From: Oscarella lobularis
Taxonomy: Eukaryota > Porifera > Homoscleromorpha > Homosclerophorida > Oscarellidae
Direction of reading: 5' to 3'
Assembly (NCBI RefSeq): GCF_947507565.1
Contig: NC_089192.1
Coordinates: 434,001-498,000 of the forward strand
DNA length: 64,000 bases
Both the position numbers and the translations under genes were made by a program. Position 1 is the stretch's first letter. The number at the start of each line of letters is the position of its first letter. This document shows positions 1-8,490 of this stretch, piece after piece. The notes beneath the pieces were generated by a model, which worked only from the letters and a program-made list of their open reading frames with translations, did no database searches and was not told the origin of the DNA.

Positions 1-679
1 GTAGTAGTAGTAGTATTAGATGTTGCCTTGGGCCTATCCGTCACGAAAACCGTCTCTATCACTGTGCCACCAATCGTCGTAGCGTCGGTAGTCGAGACGT
101 TGACGACCGTAGACACCGTCGTTGTTGTCTCATTCGTGGTACCGGAATCTACGTAAATGAAATACCAGTAGTCGCGACGTTAGTTAGTTAGTTAGTTAGT
201 TAGTAGTACTGATTGTCGATGCAGAAGCTATGGAAGCTGTCGGCGTGGTATCTAAAAATCAAATTACGTTCATCCGACAAACGTATTGCATGATACTTGG
301 AAGTTCTATCGTGAACACGTTTCTCTTGTCGTCTTCAAAGCAGGAAAACTTCCTTGAACTTAGTTCCGATAGGCTTTTGATTAACAGTACGCTTTCCTCT
401 AAACTCCTGTCGATTGGATAAGCGCAAAAGGGCTGCGTCGTCAAATTGGAGATGTCGCAGCAGGGAACGTCTTCATTTCCGCTTTTCCACGAGACGGCAG
501 CGCCTGTCTTAGTATTGCAGCAGATAGCCAAATCGATTGTGCTTGTGCCTTCATTGTTGCACGAGCAATTTCGCGCATCATCGCCAGTGGTTCTGTTTAT
601 AGTCCAGCTCTCCCATTGGTTACTACAGTCAGCTTTGACGGACGAATAGTTTATATGATGAGGACATCCTTGCACTCTG
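1..679 (-). CDS. Partial secreted Thr-rich, Cys-rich protein, family not recognised (at least two exons)
   Basis: Two exons read on the minus strand. The upstream one (about 679 down to 272) starts after a TTCCCAG acceptor. It encodes about 135 residues with many cysteines (CSC, CC and CC pairs) and several N-glycosylation sequons (NYS, NRT, NCS, NLT), and ends at an AAC/GTAATT donor. After an intron, the exon at about 155-1 is rich in Thr and Ser (runs such as NETTTTVST and SNTTTT) and leaves the window, so the C-terminus is missing. Thr-rich stretches with sequons are typical of extracellular mucin-like stalks. The first exon with the signal peptide was not found upstream; an open frame does reach 723, but only from a GTG. 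I do not recognise the Cys-rich module. The strand and coding nature are fairly secure; the function is not. Confidence 0.5.
180..205. repeat. (TTAG)n microsatellite
   Basis: About six tandem TTAG units lie in the putative intron between the two exons of the partial Thr-rich gene. Confidence 0.8.
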
Positions 680-1287
680 GGAACCGTTAGTAGCAGAGTG
701 ATTTGCACTGCGTTAGAATTCACGGTAGGAGAACGAAATTCACTGCATGACTTTAGTGCGTACGTAGGATAAAATAGCTGGCGAGAAGTTTTGTCCAGAC
801 CGTCGTCATTTTCTCGAGTTGCTGAGCCACTGCGAGTTAGTAAGAGAGTGGATCTTGGCGAGAACGGTTGTGGTTAAGCTACAAAGAACGCACACAACGT
901 CCTCTGTGTAATCGGGTTAACGAGATGACGTATATCAAGTCACATCCGCAGGCTAGTTCTGGTTGTGTTGTAACTCTATATATTTAAGTCTATAGTACGC
1001 AGAAGGTTACACAATCGCTTTATTTATTCGTTGATACGTTCGCGAACAACTACGAACATAGAAGGACCCCATAGTTATTTATTTGTTGATAGGTCAAACA
1101 TAGAAGGACCCCATAGTGGGACCCCTAAGACTCTACTAGTAACAGGTTCGTTCAATTAATGAACGTAGCGGTATTCAATGGGCTCACAGTGACGTTCATT
1201 TTAGTAGTCGTTCCAGCTCTCATCTGTTGTTCTTAGGGTGAAATTGAGTGTGGGTGGTCTTTCAGTGAAGTCTACTCCTGAGTTCTG
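680..1287. other. Intergenic or upstream sequence with a short tandem duplication
   Basis: No gene is supported here. At 1019-1074 and 1075-1116 a diverged segment is repeated in tandem. Both copies end in the same 20-mer beginning AACATAGAAGG (starts 1055 and 1097) and are preceded by TTATTTATTYGTTGATA. The region could hold the 5' exon or promoter of the minus-strand gene at 1-679, but no start codon could be tied to it. Confidence 0.5.
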
Positions 1288-2104
1288 CAAGGTGTTATTT
1301 TATTGATTTTCCCCGCATCAGTTGTTTTGTCGTGTAGTAGTTCCTGACGAGGCAGACGAAGCCATCCCTCTGTGGCCAAGAGCGATAAATAGGCCCTACC
1401 TCTGCAGAGGCTCTAGAGTTGCCTCCCCGCGTAAGGCTGAGCACTGGCGGGTAAATCAGTGACGCCCCTTGGAATTGCACCTGCGAGTGGACTGACATCC
1501 CGGCTGCCACTCGCAGTCCAAGGCTCGGAGCCAGGAGGTTAAACGGGCTCATCCTCCGCGGGGGAGTCTGGAGTGACCCCACGAGTCTTTGACTCACAGC
1601 AGGTGCCCACCTGGCCTTGTCCCGTTTGGGCGAGGGGGTGGATGGAGGAAAGGGGAAACTATGCTAAAATTTTCTTTAACATCCGGGACTTTAATATCCC
1701 GGATGTACGATTTTCAAACAAACATAGTTTCCCCTCTCCTCCATCCACCCCCTCGCCCCAATGGGGCAAGGCCAGGTGGGCACCTGCTGTGAGTCAAAGA
1801 CTCGTGGGGTCACTCCAGACTCCCCCGCGGAGGATGAGCCCGTTTAACCTCCTGGCTCCAAGCCTTGGACTGCGAGTGGCAGCTGGGATGTCAGTCCACT
1901 CGCAGGTGCAATTCCAAGGGGCGTCACTGATTTACCCGCCAGTGCTCAGCCTTACGCGGGGAGGCAACTCTAGAGCCTCTGCAGAGGTAGGGCCTATTTA
2001 TCGCTCTTGGCCACAGAGGGATGGCTGCGTCTGCCTCGTCGGATTGAAGGAACTACTACACGACAAAACAACTGATGCGGGGAGAATTGATAAATAATAC
2101 CTTG
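1288..2104. mobile_element. Foldback element: ~0.8 kb near-perfect inverted repeat with almost no loop
   Basis: The left arm (1288 to about 1690) is the reverse complement of the right arm (about 1695 to 2104) with few mismatches. The ends begin CAAGGTGTTATTTTATTGAT and end in the complementary ATCAATTTATTATGGAAC-like form, that is ...GATAAATAATACCTTG. The centre is a perfect 10-bp inverted repeat, ACATCCGGGA / TCCCGGATGT, around an 8-nt loop. Each arm has an open frame in opposite orientation giving almost the same ~90 residues, which is what a palindrome produces and does not show coding. The structure resembles a non-autonomous foldback or hairpin MITE, or the template of a long hairpin RNA. 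No transposase and no clear target-site duplication are visible. The terminal ATACCTTGA recurs at 2222-2230. Confidence 0.75.
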
Positions 2105-2179
2105 AGCGAGTAGGTGTAGCGGCGCTGAGGATTTCTTCGATTACAGGACGAAATAGCTGATGTGGAGAGACTAAGTACG

Positions 2180-2223
2180 TTATTAATTAATTAATTAATT
2201 AATTAATTAATTAATTAATTAAT
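2180..2223. repeat. (TTAA)n microsatellite
   Basis: About ten TTAA/ATTA units in a row, immediately before a second copy of the foldback-end sequence ATACCTTGA. Confidence 0.85.
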
Positions 2224-2230
2224 ACCTTGA

Positions 2231-2747
2231 CAATAGACATGCAAAGCAAATGCATGGATGTTTTCTTTTTATCTGTTTTGAACAATATCCGTCGTTACAC
2301 TATCTGAAATAAAAGAACGCTCAAGAAAAATCGGCGCAGGACCCATTAATTTTAGGCCCCGGATCTGACAAAAAATCTTTACCTTTTACGCTTTACTCTT
2401 GAGCCTTCTGATGGCAGGGTGTAGTCGAAAGGCAGACAAGCGGTCGAAAATGTGCAAGCGCAAGTGGAAAGTGAGAGCCGGGGACGCAGCCTCGAAAACG
2501 GGGCCTCACCTAAAATCGATCATCGAAAAGCCGTAAAAGAATTCGTGAAAGCGTTAACTTACATTAGAAAAGACTAAACTGCTTCGGAAAAGGAGAAAAC
2601 TGCAAGAAAAAGTCGAGACCGGTGAGACGATGACGAACAGCGCGCTGAGGCAATTAAGATAACTTCCCGGACTACCCGTAGTGACGTCAATATGATTATC
2701 CTACACAATAATTATTAATTAGTAGCAATGAAACTTCCAAAAAAACA
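2231..2747. other. AT-rich intergenic region, no gene seen
   Basis: This is low-complexity non-coding sequence between the foldback element and the stop codon of the minus-strand gene at 2748. Its right part is probably 3' UTR of that gene. Confidence 0.5.
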
Positions 2748-3809
2748 CTAGTTAGAACTGAAGTAGCAGATAGCAGCTGCCAAAGCAGAAAAAAGCCTCA
2801 CAGTTATATGAATTAGATCCAGCTCATTGAGAGCCTCATGCCTTCCCCGAGTCCCCTCCCCTTTGGCCTCAACTAACACAGTTTCATCCCCATCACTTTC
2901 AGCAATGGGAACAGAAACGGCTACGAGAACCTCGTCTTTACCTTCTTCAATATCGTCTAAAGAATCGTTTGAAAAAACAGTTGGCGCTTTTCCTTTGACA
3001 GCTGAATCAGACGGTTGTCGTTCGTCCAGGGAACTTTGAACTTGAGTCTGTGCAACCACGACTACCTTCTCCTTCTCCTCCTCCTTTTTCTCATACAGCC
3101 CCCTCACTCCGCCGACAATCAAAGGCACAGGAAGCCAAACGTGATAGAGTCTCAATCGCATTCCATGTGATACAACAACACTCCCTTTTCCCTTAGCCAA
3201 TGAGCCACCCTGTCGATTCGAACAATCGAAGCACTGCGGATAGAAACGCTGCTCTAGCGCATTCCCACCGCGTTCTACGACGGCACTCGGCGGCTGATGA
3301 TCGGCGACGTAGCGTGCAGCGCGTCGACCGCAACTATGGCAACCGTGACGTTTACCGATCGCCTGAACGGCCTCCTTTTCGACTCGCGTCGCGTATTCGT
3401 GGCCTTTGGGAGCGGCTATTGATTGGCGTGCAAACGATCCCGGTCGAAAGAGATCGCTCGGGAGAACGGCGCGAAAACGGCCGCCGAAGAGGAGAAACGT
3501 CGCTATTGAGCCGCCGCCGAAGAGCGCGATGTCGGTCGTGACTTGCGAAAAGCGGAGAGAGATCGTCGGAGAAGCGATTCGGGTTGAATTGAGACGATTT
3601 GCCGCTTTCAAAGAGGCGACCGTTGAGAGTGAGGCGAATGTCCCGGCTGTAACGACAGAAACGAAGCCGACGAGCGATGCGACGATGCCACGGCCTGACG
3701 TGAGGCGTAGAGGAGCAAAAACAAAGGTTTGACCCGCGGCGAGGACGACGGGAAAGGCAGCTGAACCGAGAGCAGACGCAACGAGAGCTTCGCCTATGTT
3801 GACGTCCAT
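2748..3809 (-). CDS. Membrane protein with HNH-like Cys/His zinc motif, uncharacterised
   Basis: This is a single open frame of 353 residues. The start is taken at the ATG at 3809-3807, because the upstream frame runs into the minisatellite. The N-terminus has hydrophobic helices (VASALGSAAFPVVLAAG; GIVASLVGFVSVVTAG). The middle carries the motif CHSCG, then VADHQPPS, then QRFYPQCFDC, that is CxxC-x(n)-DHxPP-x(n)-PQCxxC. That arrangement resembles a zinc-binding HNH-like knuckle found in uncharacterised eukaryotic proteins. A second hydrophobic stretch (LYHVWLPVPLIVGGV) is followed by a Lys/Glu run and an acidic tail. An E-box CACGTG (3813-3818) sits four bases upstream of the ATG, and the minisatellite begins about 40 bp upstream, so the promoter must lie in or beyond the array. 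Frame, zinc motif and membrane segments are seen directly; the function is unknown. Confidence 0.65.
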   Translation of the reverse strand: MDVNIGEALVASALGSAAFPVVLAAGQTFVFAPLRLTSGRGIVASLVGFVSVVTAGTFASLSTVASLKAANRLNSTRIASPTISLRFSQVTTDIALFGGGSIATFLLFGGRFRAVLPSDLFRPGSFARQSIAAPKGHEYATRVEKEAVQAIGKRHGCHSCGRRAARYVADHQPPSAVVERGGNALEQRFYPQCFDCSNRQGGSLAKGKGSVVVSHGMRLRLYHVWLPVPLIVGGVRGLYEKKEEEKEKVVVVAQTQVQSSLDERQPSDSAVKGKAPTVFSNDSLDDIEEGKDEVLVAVSVPIAESDGDETVLVEAKGEGTRGRHEALNELDLIHITVRLFSALAAAICYFSSN

Positions 3810-3851
3810 TAACACGTGACGATCGCGTACGCTAATGACATTTGAAAAAGT

Positions 3852-6800
3852 CACCGCCAGCAGGCGAGTACTCAGCAGGAGGTGTATATATTCCGGCAGG
3901 CGGTGTATATATTCCGGCAAGCGGTGTACGTACTCCGCCAGCAGGCGGTGTATATATTCCGGCAGGCGGTGTATATATTCCGGCAAGCGGTGTACGTACT
4001 CCGCCGGCAGGCGGTGTATATATTCCGGCAGGCGCTGTACGTACTCCGCCAGAGGGCGGTGTATATATTCCGGCAGGCGGTGTATATATTCCGGCAAGCG
4101 GTGTACGTACTCCGCCTGTAGGCGGTGTATATATTCCCGTAGGCGGTGAACGTACTCCGCCTGTAGGCGGTGTATATATTCCGGTAGGCGGTGTACGTAC
4201 TCCGCCTGTAGGCGGTGTATATATTCCGGCAAGCGGTGTACGTACTCCGCCGGCAGGCGGTGTATATATTCCGGCAGGCGGTGTACGTACTCCGCCAGCA
4301 GGCGGTGTATATATTCCGGCAGGCGGTGTACGTACTCCACCGGCAGGCGGTGTATATATTCCGGCAGGCGGTGTACGTACTCCGCCGGCAGGCGGTGTAC
4401 GTACTCCGCCGGCAGGCGGTGTATATATTCCGGCAGGCGCTGTACGTACTCCGCCAGAGGGCGGTGTATATATTCCGGCAGGCGGTGTATATATTCCGGC
4501 AAGCGGTGTACGTACTCCGCCAGCCGGCGGTGTATATATTCCGGCAGGCGGTGTATATATTCCGGCAAGCGGTGTACGTACTCCGCCTGTAGGCGGTGTA
4601 TATATTCCGGTAGGCGGTGTACGTACTCCGCCTGTAGGCGGTGTATATATTCCGGCAGGCGCTGTACGTACTCCGCAAGAGGGCGGTGCATATTCCGGCA
4701 GGCGGTGTATATATTCCGGCAAGCGGTGTGTACGTACTCCGCCAGCAGGCGGTGTATATATTCCGGCAGGCGGTGTATATATTCCGGCAGGCGGTGTACG
4801 TACTCCGCCGGTAGGCGGTGTATATATTCCGGCAAGCGCTGTACGTACTCCACCAGCAGGCGGTGTATATATTCCGGCAAGCGGTGTACGCACTCCGCCG
4901 GCAGGCGGTGTATATATTCCGGCAAGCGGTGTACGTACTCCGCCGGCAGGCGGTGTATATATTCCGGCAAGCGGTGTACGTACTCCGCCGGCAGGCGGTG
5001 TATATATTCCGGCAGGCGGTGTATATATTCAGGAGCGGTGTACGTACTCCGCCAGAAGGCGGTGTATATATTCCGGCAGGCGGTGTACGTACTCCGCCAG
5101 AAGGCGGTGTATATATTCCGGCAAGCGCTGTACGTACTCCACCAGCAGGCGGTGTATATATTCCGGCAAGCGGTGTACGCACTCCGCCGGCAGGCGGTGT
5201 ATATATTCCGGCAAGCGGTGTACGTACTCCGCCGGCAGGCGGTGTATATATTCCGGCAAGCGGTGTACGTACTCCGCCGGCAGGCGGTGTATATATTCCG
5301 GCAGGCGGTGTATATATTCAGGAGCGGTGTACGTACTCCGCCAGAAGGCGGTGTATATATTCCGGCAGGCGGTGTACGTACTCCGCCAGCAGGCGGTGTA
5401 TATATTCCGGAGGGCGGTGTACGTACTCCGCCAGCAGGCGGTGTATATATTCCGGAGGGCGGTGTACGTACTCCGCCGGCAGGCGTGTATATATTCCGGC
5501 AAGCGGTGTACGTACTCCGCCAGCAGGCGGTGTATATATTCCGGCAGGCGGTGTACGTACTCCGCCAGCAGGCGGTGTATATATTCCGGCAGGCGGTGTA
5601 CGTACTCCACCGGCAGGCGGTGTATATATTCCGGCAGGCGGTGTACGTACTCCGCCAGCAGGCGGTGTATATATTCCGGCAGGCGGTGTACGTACTCCAC
5701 CGGCAGGCGGTGTATATATTCCGGCAGGCGGTGTACGTACTCCGCCAGCAGGCGGTGTATATATTCCGGAGGGCGGTGTACGTACTCCGCCAGCAGGCGG
5801 TGTATATATTCCGGAGGGCGGTGTACGTACTCCGCCGGCAGGCGTGTATATATTCCGGCAAGCGGTGTACGTACTCCGCCAGCAGGCGGTGTATATATTC
5901 CGGCAGGCGGTGTACGTACTCCGCCAGCAGGCGGTGTATATATTCCGGCAGGCGGTGTACGTACTCCGCCGGCAGGCGGTGTATATATTCCGGCAGGCGG
6001 TGTACGTACTCCGCCAGCAGGCGGTGTATATATTCCGGCAGGCGGTGTACGTACTCCACCGGCAGGCGGTGTATATATTCCGGCAGGCGGTGTACGTACT
6101 CCGCCGGCAGGCGGTGTACGTACTCCGCCGGCAGGCGGTGTATATATTCCGGCAGGCGCTGTACGTACTCCGCCAAAGGGCGGTGTATATATTCCGGCAG
6201 GCGGTGTATATATTCCGGCAAGCGGTGTACGTACTCCGCCGGCAGGCGGTGTATATATTCCGGCAGGCGCTGTACGTACTCCGCCAGAGGGCGGTGTATA
6301 TATTCCGGCAGGCGGTGTATATATTCCGGCAGGCGGTGTACGTACTCCGCCGGTAGGCGGTGTATATATTCCGGCAGGCGCTGTACGTACTCCGCCAGCA
6401 GGCGGTGTATATATTCCGGCAGGCGGTGTATATATTCCGGCAGGCGGTGTATATATTCCGGCAGGTGGTGTACGTACTCCACCAGCAGGCGCTGTATATA
6501 TTCCGGCAAGCGGTGTACGTACTCCGCCGGCAGGCGGTGTATATATTCCGGCAAGCGGTGTACGTACTCCGCCAGCCGGCGGTGTATATATTCCGGCAGG
6601 CGGTGTATATATTCCGGCAAGCGGTGTACGTACTCCGCCTGTAGGCGGTGTATATATTCCGGTAGGCGGTGTACGTACTCCGCCTGTAGGCGGTGTATAT
6701 ATTCCGGCAAGCGGTGTATATATTACGGCAAGGGGTGTATATATTCCGGGAAGCGGTGCACGTACTCCGCCGGCAGGCGGTGTATATATTCCGGCAAGCG

Positions 6801-7055
6801 GTGTACGTACTCCGCCGGCAGGCGGTGTATATATTCCGGCAGGCGTGTACGTACTCCGCCAGCAGGCGGTGTATATATTCCGGCAGGCGGTGTACGTACT
6901 CCGCCAGCAGGCGGTGTATATATTCCGGCTGGCGGTGTACGTACTCCGCCAGCAGGCGGTGTATATATTCCGGCAAGCGGTGTACGTACTCCGCCAGCAG
7001 GCGGTGTATATATTCCGGCAGGCGGTGTATATATTCCGGCAGGCGGTGTATATAT
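3852..7055. repeat. Minisatellite of alternating 21- and 24-bp units (~3.2 kb)
   Basis: Two related units alternate irregularly. Type A (21 bp) contains GGTGTATATATTCCGGC and type B (24 bp) contains GGTGTACGTACTCCGCC; both end in a GCAGGC or GCAAGC tail. They share GGTGTA-NNNN-YTCC and must have diverged from one ancestor. I estimate about 140 units. Larger duplications are visible: a block with the rare sequence ATTCAGGAGCGG occurs at 5028 and 5319 (291 bp apart), and a block with the one-base deletion GGCAGGCGTG occurs at about 5481 and 5840 (about 360 bp apart). Because both units are multiples of three and lack stops in most frames, long open frames run through it on both strands. They shift at the one-base deletions and are not evidence of a protein. 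Confidence 0.95.
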
Positions 7056-7359
7056 GGCAGTGTATGTACCTTCGATTGAAAGAGACACACGAACTTTCCA
7101 GAAAGGAGGCGATGAGAACTTGGCGAAGAGCGACGTGATTCAGCTTTCGATGCGTCGATCGCAAAGCGATGTAGTGCTTGTTCGTCGAACGTGGTCTCGA
7201 TTCTTCGACATTTCCTCAGTTGGTTTCCCAAAGGGAGATCCCGCTCCCCGTTTCCTGTTCATTCTCGACGGCTGCGGAGTCTTTGTCTTTCCTTTGCTGT
7301 TCATGGTCCTTTTCAGCCGACTCCTTCTTCATTTCGACGTCTTTCCGTGCGTTGGACGC
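7056..7359. other. Gap between minisatellite and ZYG11-like gene
   Basis: No gene is established. On the minus strand, from about 7358 down to about 7215, there is a short charged open stretch (Lys/Glu/Asp/Gln-rich, ending SLWETN-stop) preceded by GTGTAG. It could be a last exon of the neighbouring LRR gene, joined from the donor CCAG/GTAGGG near 7423, but the phases do not clearly fit. It is left unassigned. Confidence 0.35.
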
Positions 7360-8365
7360 CTACACGTACGGGAATGTTCCCCTACCTAATGAATAAACGC
7401 TAGAACATGTTTCCCTACCTGGAAGATCTAGGTGAAGGGCGTAGAGGTACTTTAGATTCCGTTCAATTCCAAGATCTTTCACGAAGAGAAGAATTTGGCG
7501 AAGATTCGATAGGCCCGAGACGTCCAAGTGGGTCAATCCGGATCCCCTGCGTTCGACAATGGCATGAGCAACGTCCCATCCAATAAGAGTTCCGGCGTCT
7601 TTTATCCATCCCAGGTCAAGAAACGTCAACAATGAGAGGCAATCAAATGCTTCTCTGAACGTGAATAAGACCTTTCCTTTGTCGACTACTGATAGTACTG
7701 AAGCCTTAGCAACTGGGAGGTCACGCACTGATAAATAGTCGAGTTTCTGCGTCTGGCGAATTCCCGGGAGTATGGACAAGAAATTGAGTTTGGCGCATTC
7801 CGAGACGTCCAGAGTCGTCAGAGATTCGCCGAGCATCTGACAAATGAGCAGGACGTCGTCGACAGCAACGCACGTGTTGCTCAATTTCAAGGACGACAGT
7901 TCAACAAATTGAACAATGCGTTTGAACTCAAACGCAGGATTGTCCAAACCGATCGCGGCGAAGGAGCGCAAAGACGAGCGGCTCGGGCTCAAATTTTTCC
8001 CATAGGGCGTTGGTCACGTGATCAACGTAAGAGCAGTCGAAATCGACGAGACCGGAGATGGGTGGAAGACGGCGGAATTCGTCGAATGTCATTTGCGTCA
8101 GGTGCAGCTGCAACGAACCGAGGCGTCGTTCCGACTGGCTCAGCAAAAACGACAGTATGCGAGCGCTCAGGGTCCCCTCTTCTGATAGTTTGTCAACCAA
8201 TTGGGTTGCGATCACGTAGGGAAGTTCGTCGCTTCCTTTGCGCGACAGGACGCGCTCCAGCCGCTCCGGAACGAGTTCAGGACGAAAGCTCGTTCGAATT
8301 GAGTAGACGGGCAAGCGCGTTTTGCAGAGATTAGAGATGCAAAGATCGCCAAGACTGTCCGCCAT
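7360..8365 (-). CDS. ZYG11/ZER1-like leucine-rich-repeat protein (short form)
   Basis: The start ATG at 8365 gives MADSLGDLCISNLC, like the N-terminus of ZER1/ZYG11 proteins, which are substrate receptors of CUL2 ubiquitin ligases. The frame continues with PPISGLVDFDCSYVDHVTNAL, breaks, and resumes with LRR-like segments (SSLKLSNTC; LTTLDVSECAKL; LDYLSVRDL; LLTFLDLGW; LTHLDVSGLSNL). The break is best explained by a 49-nt GT-AG intron at 7927-7975 in phase 0, joining EPEPL to FKRIVQ. Read this way the protein is 318 residues with no stop inside. Family members are about 750 residues with a C-terminal armadillo-like half, which is absent here. Either the 3' part was lost, perhaps where the adjacent minisatellite expanded, or a donor near 7423 leads to exons I could not identify. 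The family call rests on the N-terminus and LRR pattern only. Confidence 0.55.
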
Positions 8366-8490
8366 GTTTCCCACGTGTCGATATAGCGCGGCGCTATAGG
8401 TCTCCGGACAGGCACGTGACGGCGGCGTGCATCGGTCGATCATGTCCAAACACGGGCAAAGAAGTATATTGACTTTTGCAAAAAAACTTT

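Noticed and set aside
1295-2097. Two matching open frames of about 100 and 174 codons, one on each strand
   Set aside because: They are the two arms of the foldback palindrome; the match is a consequence of the inverted repeat.
3852-7055. CRISPR-like array (alternating repeats and spacers)
   Set aside because: The two unit types are related to each other, there are no unique spacers, and the gene content is animal.
2748-7389. Very long open frames through the 3.85-7.05 kb array on both strands, including one continuous with the gene at 2748-3809
   Set aside because: The units are 21 and 24 bp without stops in most frames, so openness is automatic; frames slip at one-base deletions. Only the non-repeat part from the ATG at 3809 is accepted.
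7909-7992. Frameshift mutation in the ZYG11/ZER1-like gene
   Set aside because: A 49-nt GT-AG intron restores the frame exactly, so a mutation is not needed.
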